From NCBI GenBank assembly GCA_008690995.1, contig VRMN01000006.1, positions 765,501 to 829,500 on the forward strand: a stretch of 64,000 nt of DNA, in the 5' to 3' direction. This stretch comes from Porphyridium purpureum (taxonomy: Eukaryota; Rhodophyta; Bangiophyceae; Porphyridiales; Porphyridiaceae). Of the stretch, positions 57,701 through 64,000 are shown piece after piece; position 1 is the first letter of the stretch; the number at the start of each line of letters is the position of its first letter. Position numbers and translations under genes: made by a program. The notes below the pieces were generated by a model. That model was not told the origin of the DNA. It was given only the letters and a program-made list of their open reading frames with translations, and ran no database searches.

Positions 57701-57844
57701 GGCGTTTCAATGAAGCGTATTTGCAGTGAAGGGTTTTTCTTGCAGCAAGGTGTCGTTTCACGGGAAAATAGTGCTTCGTGCGTGAGGATACACTCACGCA
57801 ACTCTCCCGTGATCGGCGTGCCGGAACTGCTGCTGAGTGAGTAG
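54749..57844 (+). CDS. EF-hand/protein kinase fusion with predicted N-myristoylation, CAMK-like
   Basis: A 1031-residue kinase. It begins MGQVLTRE, a good N-myristoylation signal, suggesting membrane attachment. An EF-hand loop with D57, D59, D61, S65 and E68 follows; a second, weaker helix-loop-helix region lies near 270-325. The kinase domain (341-595) is intact: glycine loop GMGSSG, K370 in FAIKII, HRD at 462-464, N469, DFG at 482-484, and the GSMYSLSPE activation end. It looks CAMK/SNF1-like. The C-terminal 430 residues are Ser-rich, with a possible conserved piece near 980-1000 (ALFVKVCKKLKEI). Calcium-linked control is likely but the order (EF-hands before the kinase) differs from plant CDPKs. 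Start ATG 54749. Confidence 0.85.
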   Translation: MGQVLTREAGAMGAHESRALFASLKRENTHVLTLRDLVNAAPELTLPHSVPALYFLDSDADGAYSVDEFIRLVQYVQEERRMVRASIDTDADFRALIHRASEAGVVDTTTECRNNFRRVLKMRNVRYLYRFLTEPTEPKSEPGSDDWQRGGDDDCDSLDVECELHGGFSWGSAVTAGGCGCGCSDKSSFQSHEPSLQRGHTRHAAQEQVEHPPGAVDAAVMERVSLSNIHTLAQALRKDGTRENFMSWMWKLATMDELATELSLDNLACFLHVVSEDGIDLEELVFDTNKNEPLEVRAMKEFTSNGDAITMSREDFMLLADLITREYEFWESRHMDCVGPYELGRVLGMGSSGVVRAAIHVDTHERFAIKIIKQGKCSEMSRLDREMEALQSVSNHPNVVRLHEVIQSQGKLFLVMELCGGGSLVDLVRLYPDERLPEDVARYFVRQLFETLAFIHSKGVCHRDVRLENVLLANDGSLRLADFGHSGLFAPGWDMFQTALVGSMYSLSPEQIQGVCYSGQKLDVWSAGITLYMMLVGAPPFYNQNHARLMEAIVEGVYEIPGFVSDEAFDLVQLLIRVDAAERVPFEDLLTHPWFDGPETSPIMDVVKIPIDEVFRTRPDLAEMVIASTIHDHNIHFHMGNSSSARRVSPQQSSQTQAAANHQRCPASEDRSAQYAEWDLKCTCPIMDMKFSIRLFTDYPVDEKLVNAEQDEVAEARIGDTREALLVDSVVIDSRALTQPQTPRSVRGKSLAQTPMLCSPNVKRIVRSPVSSTSCVGSESRIASRCIPFDCPSLSLEDAAWLARDGAQQWSSNSFLLTRADSIPDEFVLGPSSCVAVAGGCPDVRTEINGADDIGWSDPEDEHDARDMALQASVHAGELGKRFIERAVGDYPHKMRPISSPAKILGKVGSLPAIDDVRTVQDRFDCQQDGQVFEKGPQLEVRLHEGESALFVKVCKKLKEISMNNLAQAAERQKRMIQKNSGSGGVSMKRICSEGFFLQQGVVSRENSASCVRIHSRNSPVIGVPELLLSE

Positions 57845-57969
57845 CCGGTGCGCTGCGAGCGCCGAGATCCTCGGCGGTCTGATCGTGCCTCCTTCGGTAA
57901 AGCGGAGATGCGACGACATGGTTTGGGACTGAGTTTGGCAGGGTTGTAAGTATAGGAGTTGGGAATTGA

Positions 57970-57975
57970 AATAAA
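57970..57975 (+). terminator. Possible poly(A) signal of the EF-hand kinase gene
   Basis: AATAAA lies 126 nt after the stop of the kinase gene, close to the spacing seen after the BRCT gene (121 nt). It is only suggestive. Confidence 0.3.
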
Positions 57976-58056
57976 CTCATGGGTGTACTGCAAGGGCCAA
58001 CGCAGGACCTTGTACCAAGTCGGCACCGTGCTTCCCGCTGGACAGGAGCAAAAGAC

Positions 58057-59793
58057 TTATTTAACTTTGGGCTTCTTCTTCTGCGGCTGCACGTCTGAGA
58101 GCGTTTTCTGCTGCTTCCTCGCATGCGCAGTGCTCTGCTTTGAGACTTCGTCTAAATGCGGAGGCAGCCCAACTTCACGAACCAGCTTGTCAATCTTGTT
58201 GACGTACAGCTCCATTTTGAATTTGCGGTGCAGCCCTTGCTTATTCATGTACCTGACTTTGCCAAAGATCGCACGCTCGGCCCAGCCCTGGTCGTGCTTT
58301 CCAAAGCTCCAAGCCACACCCGCGTATCCATTCGGATCGCGTCCGTCCAGCTCCCACCGATTGTTGAGCAAGAGACACCGTTCGTACGCCTCCTCGGGCG
58401 ACGACGTCCATTCAATGATTTTCTTGGCCCAATACATCCGCATGTAGCCATGCATCTTACCCCGCACAACCATCTCGCGCTGGCACGCATTCCAGCACTC
58501 GTCGTAAGTCACGCCTGCTTCCAGCTCCTGCAAGGTGTACGTGGGCTCCCGTTCGTCGTGCCGATGTTCGTCGAGCGTGATCCGCGCGTAGTTCGGGATG
58601 CACGCGTACGCGTCGTAGTGCGGATTGTAAAATACCAAATTCATCGACAGCTCGCGGCGCACCACGAGCTCCTCGATGAAAGAATCGACGCCCTCTTTGC
58701 TGGCGCTTGTTTTGTGCTTGAGTGCCTCCATCACAAGGTGCACCACGGAGATGCCGCCGTAATGCAAATAGGGACTCATGTTGCTGCCAAAGTCCTGCGC
58801 CGGCTCATTCCGGTTCGCAGCAAAATCCTTCAACTTGTGTTTCAGAAAGTCGGCGAGCATGGCTTCGGCGTGCGTCGCGCCGCCCGTGATCCATGTCACG
58901 CGAGGCACAGAGCGGTCGACGTCAAGTTTCGCAAGCACCGCAAGAGGATCGCGCCAGTCCAGCAGCTCGAATTCCTTTAAAGTCGCGAGCGTTGACGCCA
59001 GCATGCCTGCCTTCCCGGTCGTGTTTTTGGGCGTGACGCGTTCTAACGGATGAAGAAATTTCGGCATGTACTTGTGGATCTTCGGGCGGATGGTACGCGC
59101 AGCAGTCTCTTCCTTGTCGCTTACGAGCTGGACAGGCACCACCACATCGCCCTCGATCTGCACCATCCGGCAGTCAATTTCTGTCGCCACTTGCGAGCGC
59201 CACTCCCGCAGCAGACGGAGATACCCCCGGTCTGTGACCACACTCACGGCGTCGGCGGCCAGTGCCTTGACTACCGTGGTCGGAACTTGGTGCACCAGCA
59301 CGAATTCGATGCCGCGCTCCTCCAACTGCTTGCCCGCGTCGCTAATGCACTCGAGCAGGAACGCGAAATGCCGCTCACTAGCCTCCGGATACTTTTCGAA
59401 CAAACCAAAGACCACGAGCACAGGCACGTCGGCGTCATTCGCTCGCTCCACCGCATACTCGAGCGCTGGATTTCTCAACGCGCGCACCGATGCTTGCATC
59501 CAATACAGCACATACTTGCCGCGCTCCCGCACGGGCGCCGCGTTCAGCTTGCTGATGCGCTCCTTCTCCACGACGCTCCGCTCCATCTCTCCTTCTTCGG
59601 CACCACCGCGACTGCTCGTGCAGCCAACTATCCCGTGCACGCGTTGCACGCCAAATGGGCCACGCCGTCTTGGATCTGCGCCGCAGAGCCTCGTGCTCGA
59701 ACAATTTGCGCGCCGTGCCCGCGTTTCCCAGCTGTGCCTCCCCGCAAACGACCCCGGAGCGCGCGCGAACAACAACATGGGCGACAATCTCAT
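58057..59793 (-). CDS. PHR2: Class II CPD photolyase
   Basis: A 578-residue enzyme that uses light and FAD to split cyclobutane pyrimidine dimers. The N-terminal Rossmann part (about 85-240) includes YVLYWMQASVR and VFGLFEKYPEASERHF. The FAD part has SPYLHYGGIS, MHGYMRMYWAKKIIEWT and LDGRDPNGYAGVAWSFGKHDQGW, hallmarks of class II enzymes as in plants and animals, followed by a Lys-rich tail (KKKPKVK) resembling a nuclear signal. The first ~70 residues (MRLSPMLLFARAP...) may target an organelle. The frame is open much further upstream but that part lies inside the ArfGAP gene; the ATG at 59793 is the first outside it. Confidence 0.92.
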   Translation of the reverse strand: MRLSPMLLFARAPGSFAGRHSWETRARRANCSSTRLCGADPRRRGPFGVQRVHGIVGCTSSRGGAEEGEMERSVVEKERISKLNAAPVRERGKYVLYWMQASVRALRNPALEYAVERANDADVPVLVVFGLFEKYPEASERHFAFLLECISDAGKQLEERGIEFVLVHQVPTTVVKALAADAVSVVTDRGYLRLLREWRSQVATEIDCRMVQIEGDVVVPVQLVSDKEETAARTIRPKIHKYMPKFLHPLERVTPKNTTGKAGMLASTLATLKEFELLDWRDPLAVLAKLDVDRSVPRVTWITGGATHAEAMLADFLKHKLKDFAANRNEPAQDFGSNMSPYLHYGGISVVHLVMEALKHKTSASKEGVDSFIEELVVRRELSMNLVFYNPHYDAYACIPNYARITLDEHRHDEREPTYTLQELEAGVTYDECWNACQREMVVRGKMHGYMRMYWAKKIIEWTSSPEEAYERCLLLNNRWELDGRDPNGYAGVAWSFGKHDQGWAERAIFGKVRYMNKQGLHRKFKMELYVNKIDKLVREVGLPPHLDEVSKQSTAHARKQQKTLSDVQPQKKKPKVK

Positions 59794-59989
59794 GCCGAGC
59801 GCTGCCTCGCGCTGTCGTTCAATCTCCGAGTAGCGAAGCCTTGACACAGAGACGTGCACACGCACGCGCACGTTCTCTTGGCTGGTTTTATCTTCATGTG
59901 GAGGAACGGGCCTCGAGCTGGCTAGGGGTGCTCGCATGACGGCCGATGCGAGTGTGCCTGTGTGGAGATGTGCGTTGGTGAATGCACTG

Positions 59990-61363
59990 CTATTCTTTCT
60001 TGGCCGGAGCCAAGTCATCGGGCCAGCCCCACGCCGCGCCGTCCGCACGACCCTGCGGCTGCGCGACGCCACCCGCGTCGGTAGGTTTTGACGGTCCAAA
60101 TCCCCAGTTATCCCAGCCATCCGCCGCGCCAGCGCCATTGCTGACCGAGCCCGCGCTCTGCTGGTACCCCCCACCCAGACTGGCCTGAGTCGGGTCCGTC
60201 TGGGTGCTCCCCATGTGGCCCATCCCAGAAGCGTTGGCTGAGCCATAACCGCCCATGCGCTCGTTGCCGGACGCCGACGGCGGCATCGAGTTGCTACCAA
60301 AGCCTGAAAACCGAGAACCAGAGTCGGTGTGTGTGGCGCCCAGGTTCTGCTGAATCGCCGACCGCAGCTCGTTGGCGCCCATCCCACTCGAAGTGCGCTG
60401 TGCCTGGGATCCATCGTACGCGGTAACTTGCTGCGACACAAAGGTAGACGCACTGGAAAACCAAGACGAGAGTTGCGACGCCGCTTGCGCGGCCGTCTTT
60501 GCCGCTGTATCCTGCAGCTGCCCTGACTCATACTGCTGGCGCAACGAACCTAACGATTCCTGGAGAAAATCAACGCCGTACCCAGAGTCTGGGTTGCGGG
60601 CGCTTCCGCGGTAACCAGAGCCTTGCGGTGTGCCCATTGCTCCTCCGCCGAAACCACTAGCACCACCATCGCCGCCGCCGCCGCCCTGCATGCGCTGATA
60701 GTCTGCGCTTGAAAACCCGCCCGCACGGGAGGCCGGAATCACCGCGGGCCCTCGCGCAGATGCATTCATCCCCGAATTCATTCCGTTTGAACCACGAGCG
60801 GACGCGACTGCTGAGCTGCCCATGCTTGTGGAGCCGAATCCGCCAATGCCCGAGGAGCCCCATCCCCAGTCTTCAGCGGATGACTTTGCCGGACCAGAGG
60901 GGCGCGATGCCGCGGTGTTGGACGCGGCCGACGACACGTACGGCACGGAGTTGTTCTGCGAGGTCCGCATGGCTGCTGCTGGGTCTGGTGGCTCGACATA
61001 GGGCTCGCCCGTGGCTTTTGACTTGAGCTTTGCGGCATAGACGGCCGCGGCCTTTGTGTTGTACTTTTGCTTGATATCCATTTGGTCGATTCCGTTCTCG
61101 CGCGCGTATGCGCGAAACGCGTCATTGCCGCCGGCCTTCATCCGCTCCACCTCCAAGTCCTTCCACTTGTCCATGCCCACGGACCGGACAAACGAGATGT
61201 GCGTGCCGAGCCCGCGGTGCTGTCCCGAGCAGTCCAGGCACATGAAGGTGCCGAAATTCACCGTGGCCCATTGCGGGTTCTTCGTGGCGCAATCCACGCA
61301 CACCTTGTTCTCGTCGCGCGCCTGCAGCGCCTTTAGCGTCGCCTGGTGCGCGCTACTATCCAT
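59990..61363 (-). CDS. ArfGAP, ArfGAP1/AGD6-7 type
   Basis: A 457-residue GTPase-activating protein for Arf. The zinc finger near the start has CVDC and CLDC with the family spacing (C-x2-C-x16-C-x2-C) and the arginine finger in CSGQHRGLGTHISFVRS. The rest (about 130-457) is Gly/Ser/Gln-rich, with an amphipathic helix candidate near 300-340 (AKTAAQAASQLSSWF) that may act as a curvature-sensing lipid-packing motif. Homologues act at the Golgi in COPI coat release. The frame opens from a TTG at 61468; the ATG at 61363 begins MDSSAHQATLKALQ. Photolyase starts 196 nt after its stop on the same strand. Confidence 0.92.
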   Translation of the reverse strand: MDSSAHQATLKALQARDENKVCVDCATKNPQWATVNFGTFMCLDCSGQHRGLGTHISFVRSVGMDKWKDLEVERMKAGGNDAFRAYARENGIDQMDIKQKYNTKAAAVYAAKLKSKATGEPYVEPPDPAAAMRTSQNNSVPYVSSAASNTAASRPSGPAKSSAEDWGWGSSGIGGFGSTSMGSSAVASARGSNGMNSGMNASARGPAVIPASRAGGFSSADYQRMQGGGGGDGGASGFGGGAMGTPQGSGYRGSARNPDSGYGVDFLQESLGSLRQQYESGQLQDTAAKTAAQAASQLSSWFSSASTFVSQQVTAYDGSQAQRTSSGMGANELRSAIQQNLGATHTDSGSRFSGFGSNSMPPSASGNERMGGYGSANASGMGHMGSTQTDPTQASLGGGYQQSAGSVSNGAGAADGWDNWGFGPSKPTDAGGVAQPQGRADGAAWGWPDDLAPAKKE

Positions 61364-61838
61364 CTCTCCACCTATCTCACCACACACCCAACCCACTCTC
61401 TCCCCTCTTCTCTCTTTCTCCCGACTTCGCTCTGCCGCACTTCTCCGCTTTTTGTGGCTCACCGTCAACCGTCATCTTTAAAAAATATTCCATCTTTAAA
61501 CCTAATATGTCATCTTTGAACCTAAACTATTTCATCTTTATGATTCACAAGTCCATGATGATGAAATATTTCATTCATAGATGACATTCTCAGCGATGTT
61601 TTCATCTTTCTATGTTAGAGATGAAAGATGTTGTTTTGAAGATGGTAAAATGGCATCTTTATAGATTGATGATGACATATTGCGGTACAGCAGGTGGGAC
61701 AAGCGCGTGGGGGGAAAAGGCAAAGCGCCAGTTGGCGCGCCATGCGAGATGGCCAGGCACGCAAGACGGGCGCGGCGCGACGTTTTTTTTTTTTGTTCTG
61801 TTTCGCGAGGGAGAGAGAGGAAGAGGAGGGAGAGGAGT
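61364..61838. promoter_or_regulatory. Divergent promoter with CATCTTT repeats and a palindrome
   Basis: Shared upstream region of the ArfGAP and helical-repeat genes, markedly A+T-rich. CATCTTT occurs six times on the plus strand (near 61473, 61490, 61511, 61532, 61603 and 61654) and its complement once near 61624, the last pair forming an 8-bp inverted repeat. ATGAAATATTTCAT (61561-61574) is a perfect 14-bp palindrome. The density is far above expectation for this G+C-rich window and suggests a regulatory cluster, or a decayed miniature transposon. Confidence 0.5.
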
Positions 61839-63626
61839 ATGATTCGGTATGGAGCGGCAGGACGAGCCGCGCCGACGGGCCTGTGGGTGGATGCTCGTGA
61901 TGCGTTCGATGACGCGGTGTGCGCGGATGGCGCGGGTGCGTGTGGCGATGCGGCAGTGATGTGTGCGCCGCAGCATGAGCACCAGCAGGAGGCCGAGGGC
62001 GAGTGTCCGTTTGTGGAGACGGCGCTGCGCCTGATGGTGCAGGAAAATGAGCGGAAACGTAGGATGCAGAGTGGTAAGGTTGCGGGCGGGACGGACTGCG
62101 TGCCGCGGCGTCCGGGACCGCAGCTGGACGCCGCAGTCCCGCGACGGCTGGTTGTGCTGCGCGTGCACAGCAAGGCTGCGTGGAAATCTGGTTCGAGGCC
62201 GGATGTGCACAAGTTAAGAAGGACGCACACCGGCACCCAAGCGAAGCCGTGTTCTGCGCCATTGGTAAGGCGCGGCAAGACAAAGCTGCAGGGTCATGTT
62301 CAGTCGCTGGAAGACGAGCTGTTTTTTTCGCTGACCGAGCCAGAGCGAATGCAACAGCACGACGACGCACAGGCATTGGCGCTCATTCTTTCGAATCACA
62401 CAAAGGCGTGCCAGATCTTTGCGCAGCACCCAGAGTCGGCTCTTTCCTTTGTGGAAAAATCCGCCCGCGCGAGCGCGCACCCACGCAGCGCGGTGAATGC
62501 CGACCGGCTTTCACTCATCTGCTGTGCGCTTTTGGTTGGAATTGGCGAGCTTTCAGCTAACCTGAAAAAAGAAACTGCGAGCTGGATGGTTTCGGAGGCG
62601 GCGCGCATGCTCGCAAAGTATGATACAGAGATGGGCGCAGACGAAAGTCGCGCCACAGAAACCGACACAGGCCCAGTGCGCCCTTCGTCGCTGGCCTTGA
62701 GAGCCCTGCAAAGCATCATCTGCACGCACGATTCGGGCCCCGATCTGGTGAGCTTGTTGGACAGCGCTCGCGCGCAGCGCGTGTTTGCGGTGCTCGTAAG
62801 CGACAGCAAACCAGGTACCTCGAGCAGCCCATGTGCCCTCCCAGACATCTTGTCCGCGTTGTGTCTCCTCGAGTGCTGGTCTCTCGTTCACGATCATGCA
62901 CTTGTTCGCGCCGGCTTTGCCGCAGAATCTTGTTTCGCACGCTTGTTGGGCTTTCTCGACGAGGCACCCGACCTGCATACCGCGACGAACAAGGGTGAAC
63001 ACGCCAAAGGAGTCCAGGTGTCGACCAACCTTATGGAACTCGTTCGGGACGCGCTCCATGTCACCCACGAGGCACTCTTCTGCCAGGTGCTGCGTGTACT
63101 GATCAACGCGATGCATGATCAGGCATGCGTGCAAGCGGCGCTCGACAGCGGTCAAATGTGGCATGCAGCTGATTCTCTAGCGGCGCTGCTCTCTCGAGCA
63201 GCCACGTTCGATATGCGGGTCTTAGTCTTCGCAAGCGTGGCGCAGCTTTTGAGCGTCTTACCCTCGAACGCATCCAGAGCTCATCTTGAGTGCCTGGCGT
63301 CCATCCTATCGAGCTCTATGAATACCCACCTTGCCACACATCCGCTAAACTTTAGTGATGGCGACACGTGCATTGAATCGAGTTATGTGGGTCTTTTGCT
63401 CGCAGTGGGGCTGTGCCATGACGCACCGACACTGCGGCGGACATTTGCCGCTCTTTTGTGGCATGCAACCCCTCAAATCAAACTCCATGTCGTCGTGGAC
63501 GCTCTTGCCGTCTTGAAGCATGCAAGTGCAGAGAGTGGGATTTCGTCCCTTCGGGTGGACGCTCGAACCGACGAACTGGCGGAGCGTCTGAAGCTGGTCG
63601 ACCTGGAGGCACTGGCCAACGGATAA
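61839..63626 (+). CDS. Helical-repeat protein, possibly WAPL-like
   Basis: A 595-residue protein, mostly helical. The first ~150 residues are disordered and basic. From about 170 onwards come HEAT/armadillo-like helices (DELFFSLTEPERMQQHDDAQALALILSN is part of the first unit) through to the C-terminus. The arrangement faintly resembles the conserved region of WAPL, the cohesin-release factor (LED/LE start, acidic turn, helix pairs), but no decisive motif was seen, so another armadillo protein is equally possible. An ATG at 61749 in the same frame precedes a low-complexity stretch and is an alternative start. It is divergent from ArfGAP, and the 3' end at 63626 is followed by a gene fragment. 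Confidence 0.6.
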   Translation: MIRYGAAGRAAPTGLWVDARDAFDDAVCADGAGACGDAAVMCAPQHEHQQEAEGECPFVETALRLMVQENERKRRMQSGKVAGGTDCVPRRPGPQLDAAVPRRLVVLRVHSKAAWKSGSRPDVHKLRRTHTGTQAKPCSAPLVRRGKTKLQGHVQSLEDELFFSLTEPERMQQHDDAQALALILSNHTKACQIFAQHPESALSFVEKSARASAHPRSAVNADRLSLICCALLVGIGELSANLKKETASWMVSEAARMLAKYDTEMGADESRATETDTGPVRPSSLALRALQSIICTHDSGPDLVSLLDSARAQRVFAVLVSDSKPGTSSSPCALPDILSALCLLECWSLVHDHALVRAGFAAESCFARLLGFLDEAPDLHTATNKGEHAKGVQVSTNLMELVRDALHVTHEALFCQVLRVLINAMHDQACVQAALDSGQMWHAADSLAALLSRAATFDMRVLVFASVAQLLSVLPSNASRAHLECLASILSSSMNTHLATHPLNFSDGDTCIESSYVGLLLAVGLCHDAPTLRRTFAALLWHATPQIKLHVVVDALAVLKHASAESGISSLRVDARTDELAERLKLVDLEALANG

Positions 63627-63888
63627 GTTGGGGGCTGGACCGCGTCCGACGTTTTCCCATGTGCAAGTATGTCCACTACGAGCGGGCACTTGGCTTGGCG
63701 TACCCATGCGTTTCAAAGAGACAAACAACACACGCTTGGTCAATGAGCGCACCATGCGCGACGCAGATGCAATGTTCACTCTTAAAACGTGCGCTGCGCT
63801 ATAAAGTATTTTCAATAATAGTAATAAGGTCCGTCACGGACGCTCCCAACGCGCCTTGGTATCCAACGGTGACATGCGCGAGCGTGCA

Positions 63889-64000
63889 TCAGGCGCCAAC
63901 ATGACGCGGAAGCCGCCGCGGGTCCTTTTCGCCGCGATAGTGTTCCCTGGCCAGTTTGAGGAGCTGCGGGTCGGTAATATGGTGCGTATTCTCGTGCCTG
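63889..64000 (-). CDS. Partial gene at the right edge, strand uncertain
   Basis: The minus strand is open from the window edge to a TGA at 63889-63891 and translates to a protein-like C-terminus (HHITDPQLLKLAREHYR... PRHVGA). The plus strand is also open from ATG 63901 (MTRKPPRVLFAAIVF...) to the edge, with a TATAAAG at 63800-63806 upstream. Only one is likely real and the window is too short to decide; neither was recognised as a family. Confidence 0.3.
   Translation of the reverse strand, partial: RHENTHHITDPQLLKLAREHYRGEKDPRRLPRHVGA

Noticed and set aside
59794-60531. N-terminal extension of the photolyase
   Set aside because: The frame runs inside the ArfGAP coding region on the same strand; photolyase homology begins after the ATG at 59793.

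Overview
This window looks like nuclear DNA from a unicellular red alga, most like Porphyridium. That is an inference. The genes are G+C-rich, closely packed and almost all uninterrupted by introns. Several encode proteins with N-terminal organelle-targeting-like extensions and plastid functions: ferredoxin-type sulfite reductase, a VKOR-thioredoxin fusion (LTO1 type), a HAT-repeat RNA factor of the MBB1/HCF107 type, and other plastid-like proteins. Alongside them are purely eukaryotic genes: an RWP-RK factor, ISY1, ArfGAP, uL1/RPL10A, TMX2, a cyclin and kinases. Genes alternate between strands in divergent and convergent pairs, as expected for a compact eukaryotic genome. I saw no operons, CRISPR arrays, rRNA or tRNA genes.

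Layout. 0-11.4 kb: a tail-anchored-like coiled-coil protein, a small adaptor subunit (TSET/TPLATE sigma type), a small membrane protein, a HIT+RRM-like protein, a PD-(D/E)XK nuclease, an acidic plastid-like protein, a large HAT/TPR protein and a TMX2-like thioredoxin protein. 11.4-14.5 kb: gene-poor, with a 28-bp tandem repeat and a Tc1/mariner fossil. 14.5-31 kb: a BRCA1/BARD1-like RING-PHD-BRCT protein, a secreted protein with a Hedgehog-type Hint (Hog) domain, an RWP-RK factor, a secreted 12-cysteine protein, ISY1, a half-size ABC transporter and two large armadillo-like proteins facing each other. 31-39 kb: a decayed copy of the secreted cysteine protein, then a Tc1/mariner element split by a young-looking Ty3/gypsy LTR retrotransposon with LTRs that read identical. 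39-64 kb: a PHO80-like cyclin, a pseudokinase with a PH-like N-terminus, a plastid-like unknown protein, LTO1-type VKOR, uL1, sulfite reductase, a double-ARID PHD protein, an EF-hand kinase with a myristoylation signal, class II CPD photolyase, ArfGAP and a helical-repeat (WAPL-like?) protein. A partial gene runs off the right end.

Neighbouring genes do not form one pathway, but several touch shared themes. Plastid biogenesis and redox are served by the HAT factor, LTO1, sulfite reductase and two unknown plastid-like proteins. Chromatin and genome upkeep are served by the BRCA1-like protein, double-ARID protein, photolyase, PD-(D/E)XK nuclease and perhaps a WAPL-like protein. Membrane traffic is served by the TSET-type subunit and ArfGAP.

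Most unusual are the Hint/Hog secreted protein, the ARID-PHD-ARID architecture, the HIT-RRM-like fusion, the RING-ePHD-PHD-BRCT protein, the secreted cysteine family with a decayed second copy, and the nested transposons. Start codons were placed at in-frame ATGs; several longer frames open only at GTG or TTG and were trimmed.
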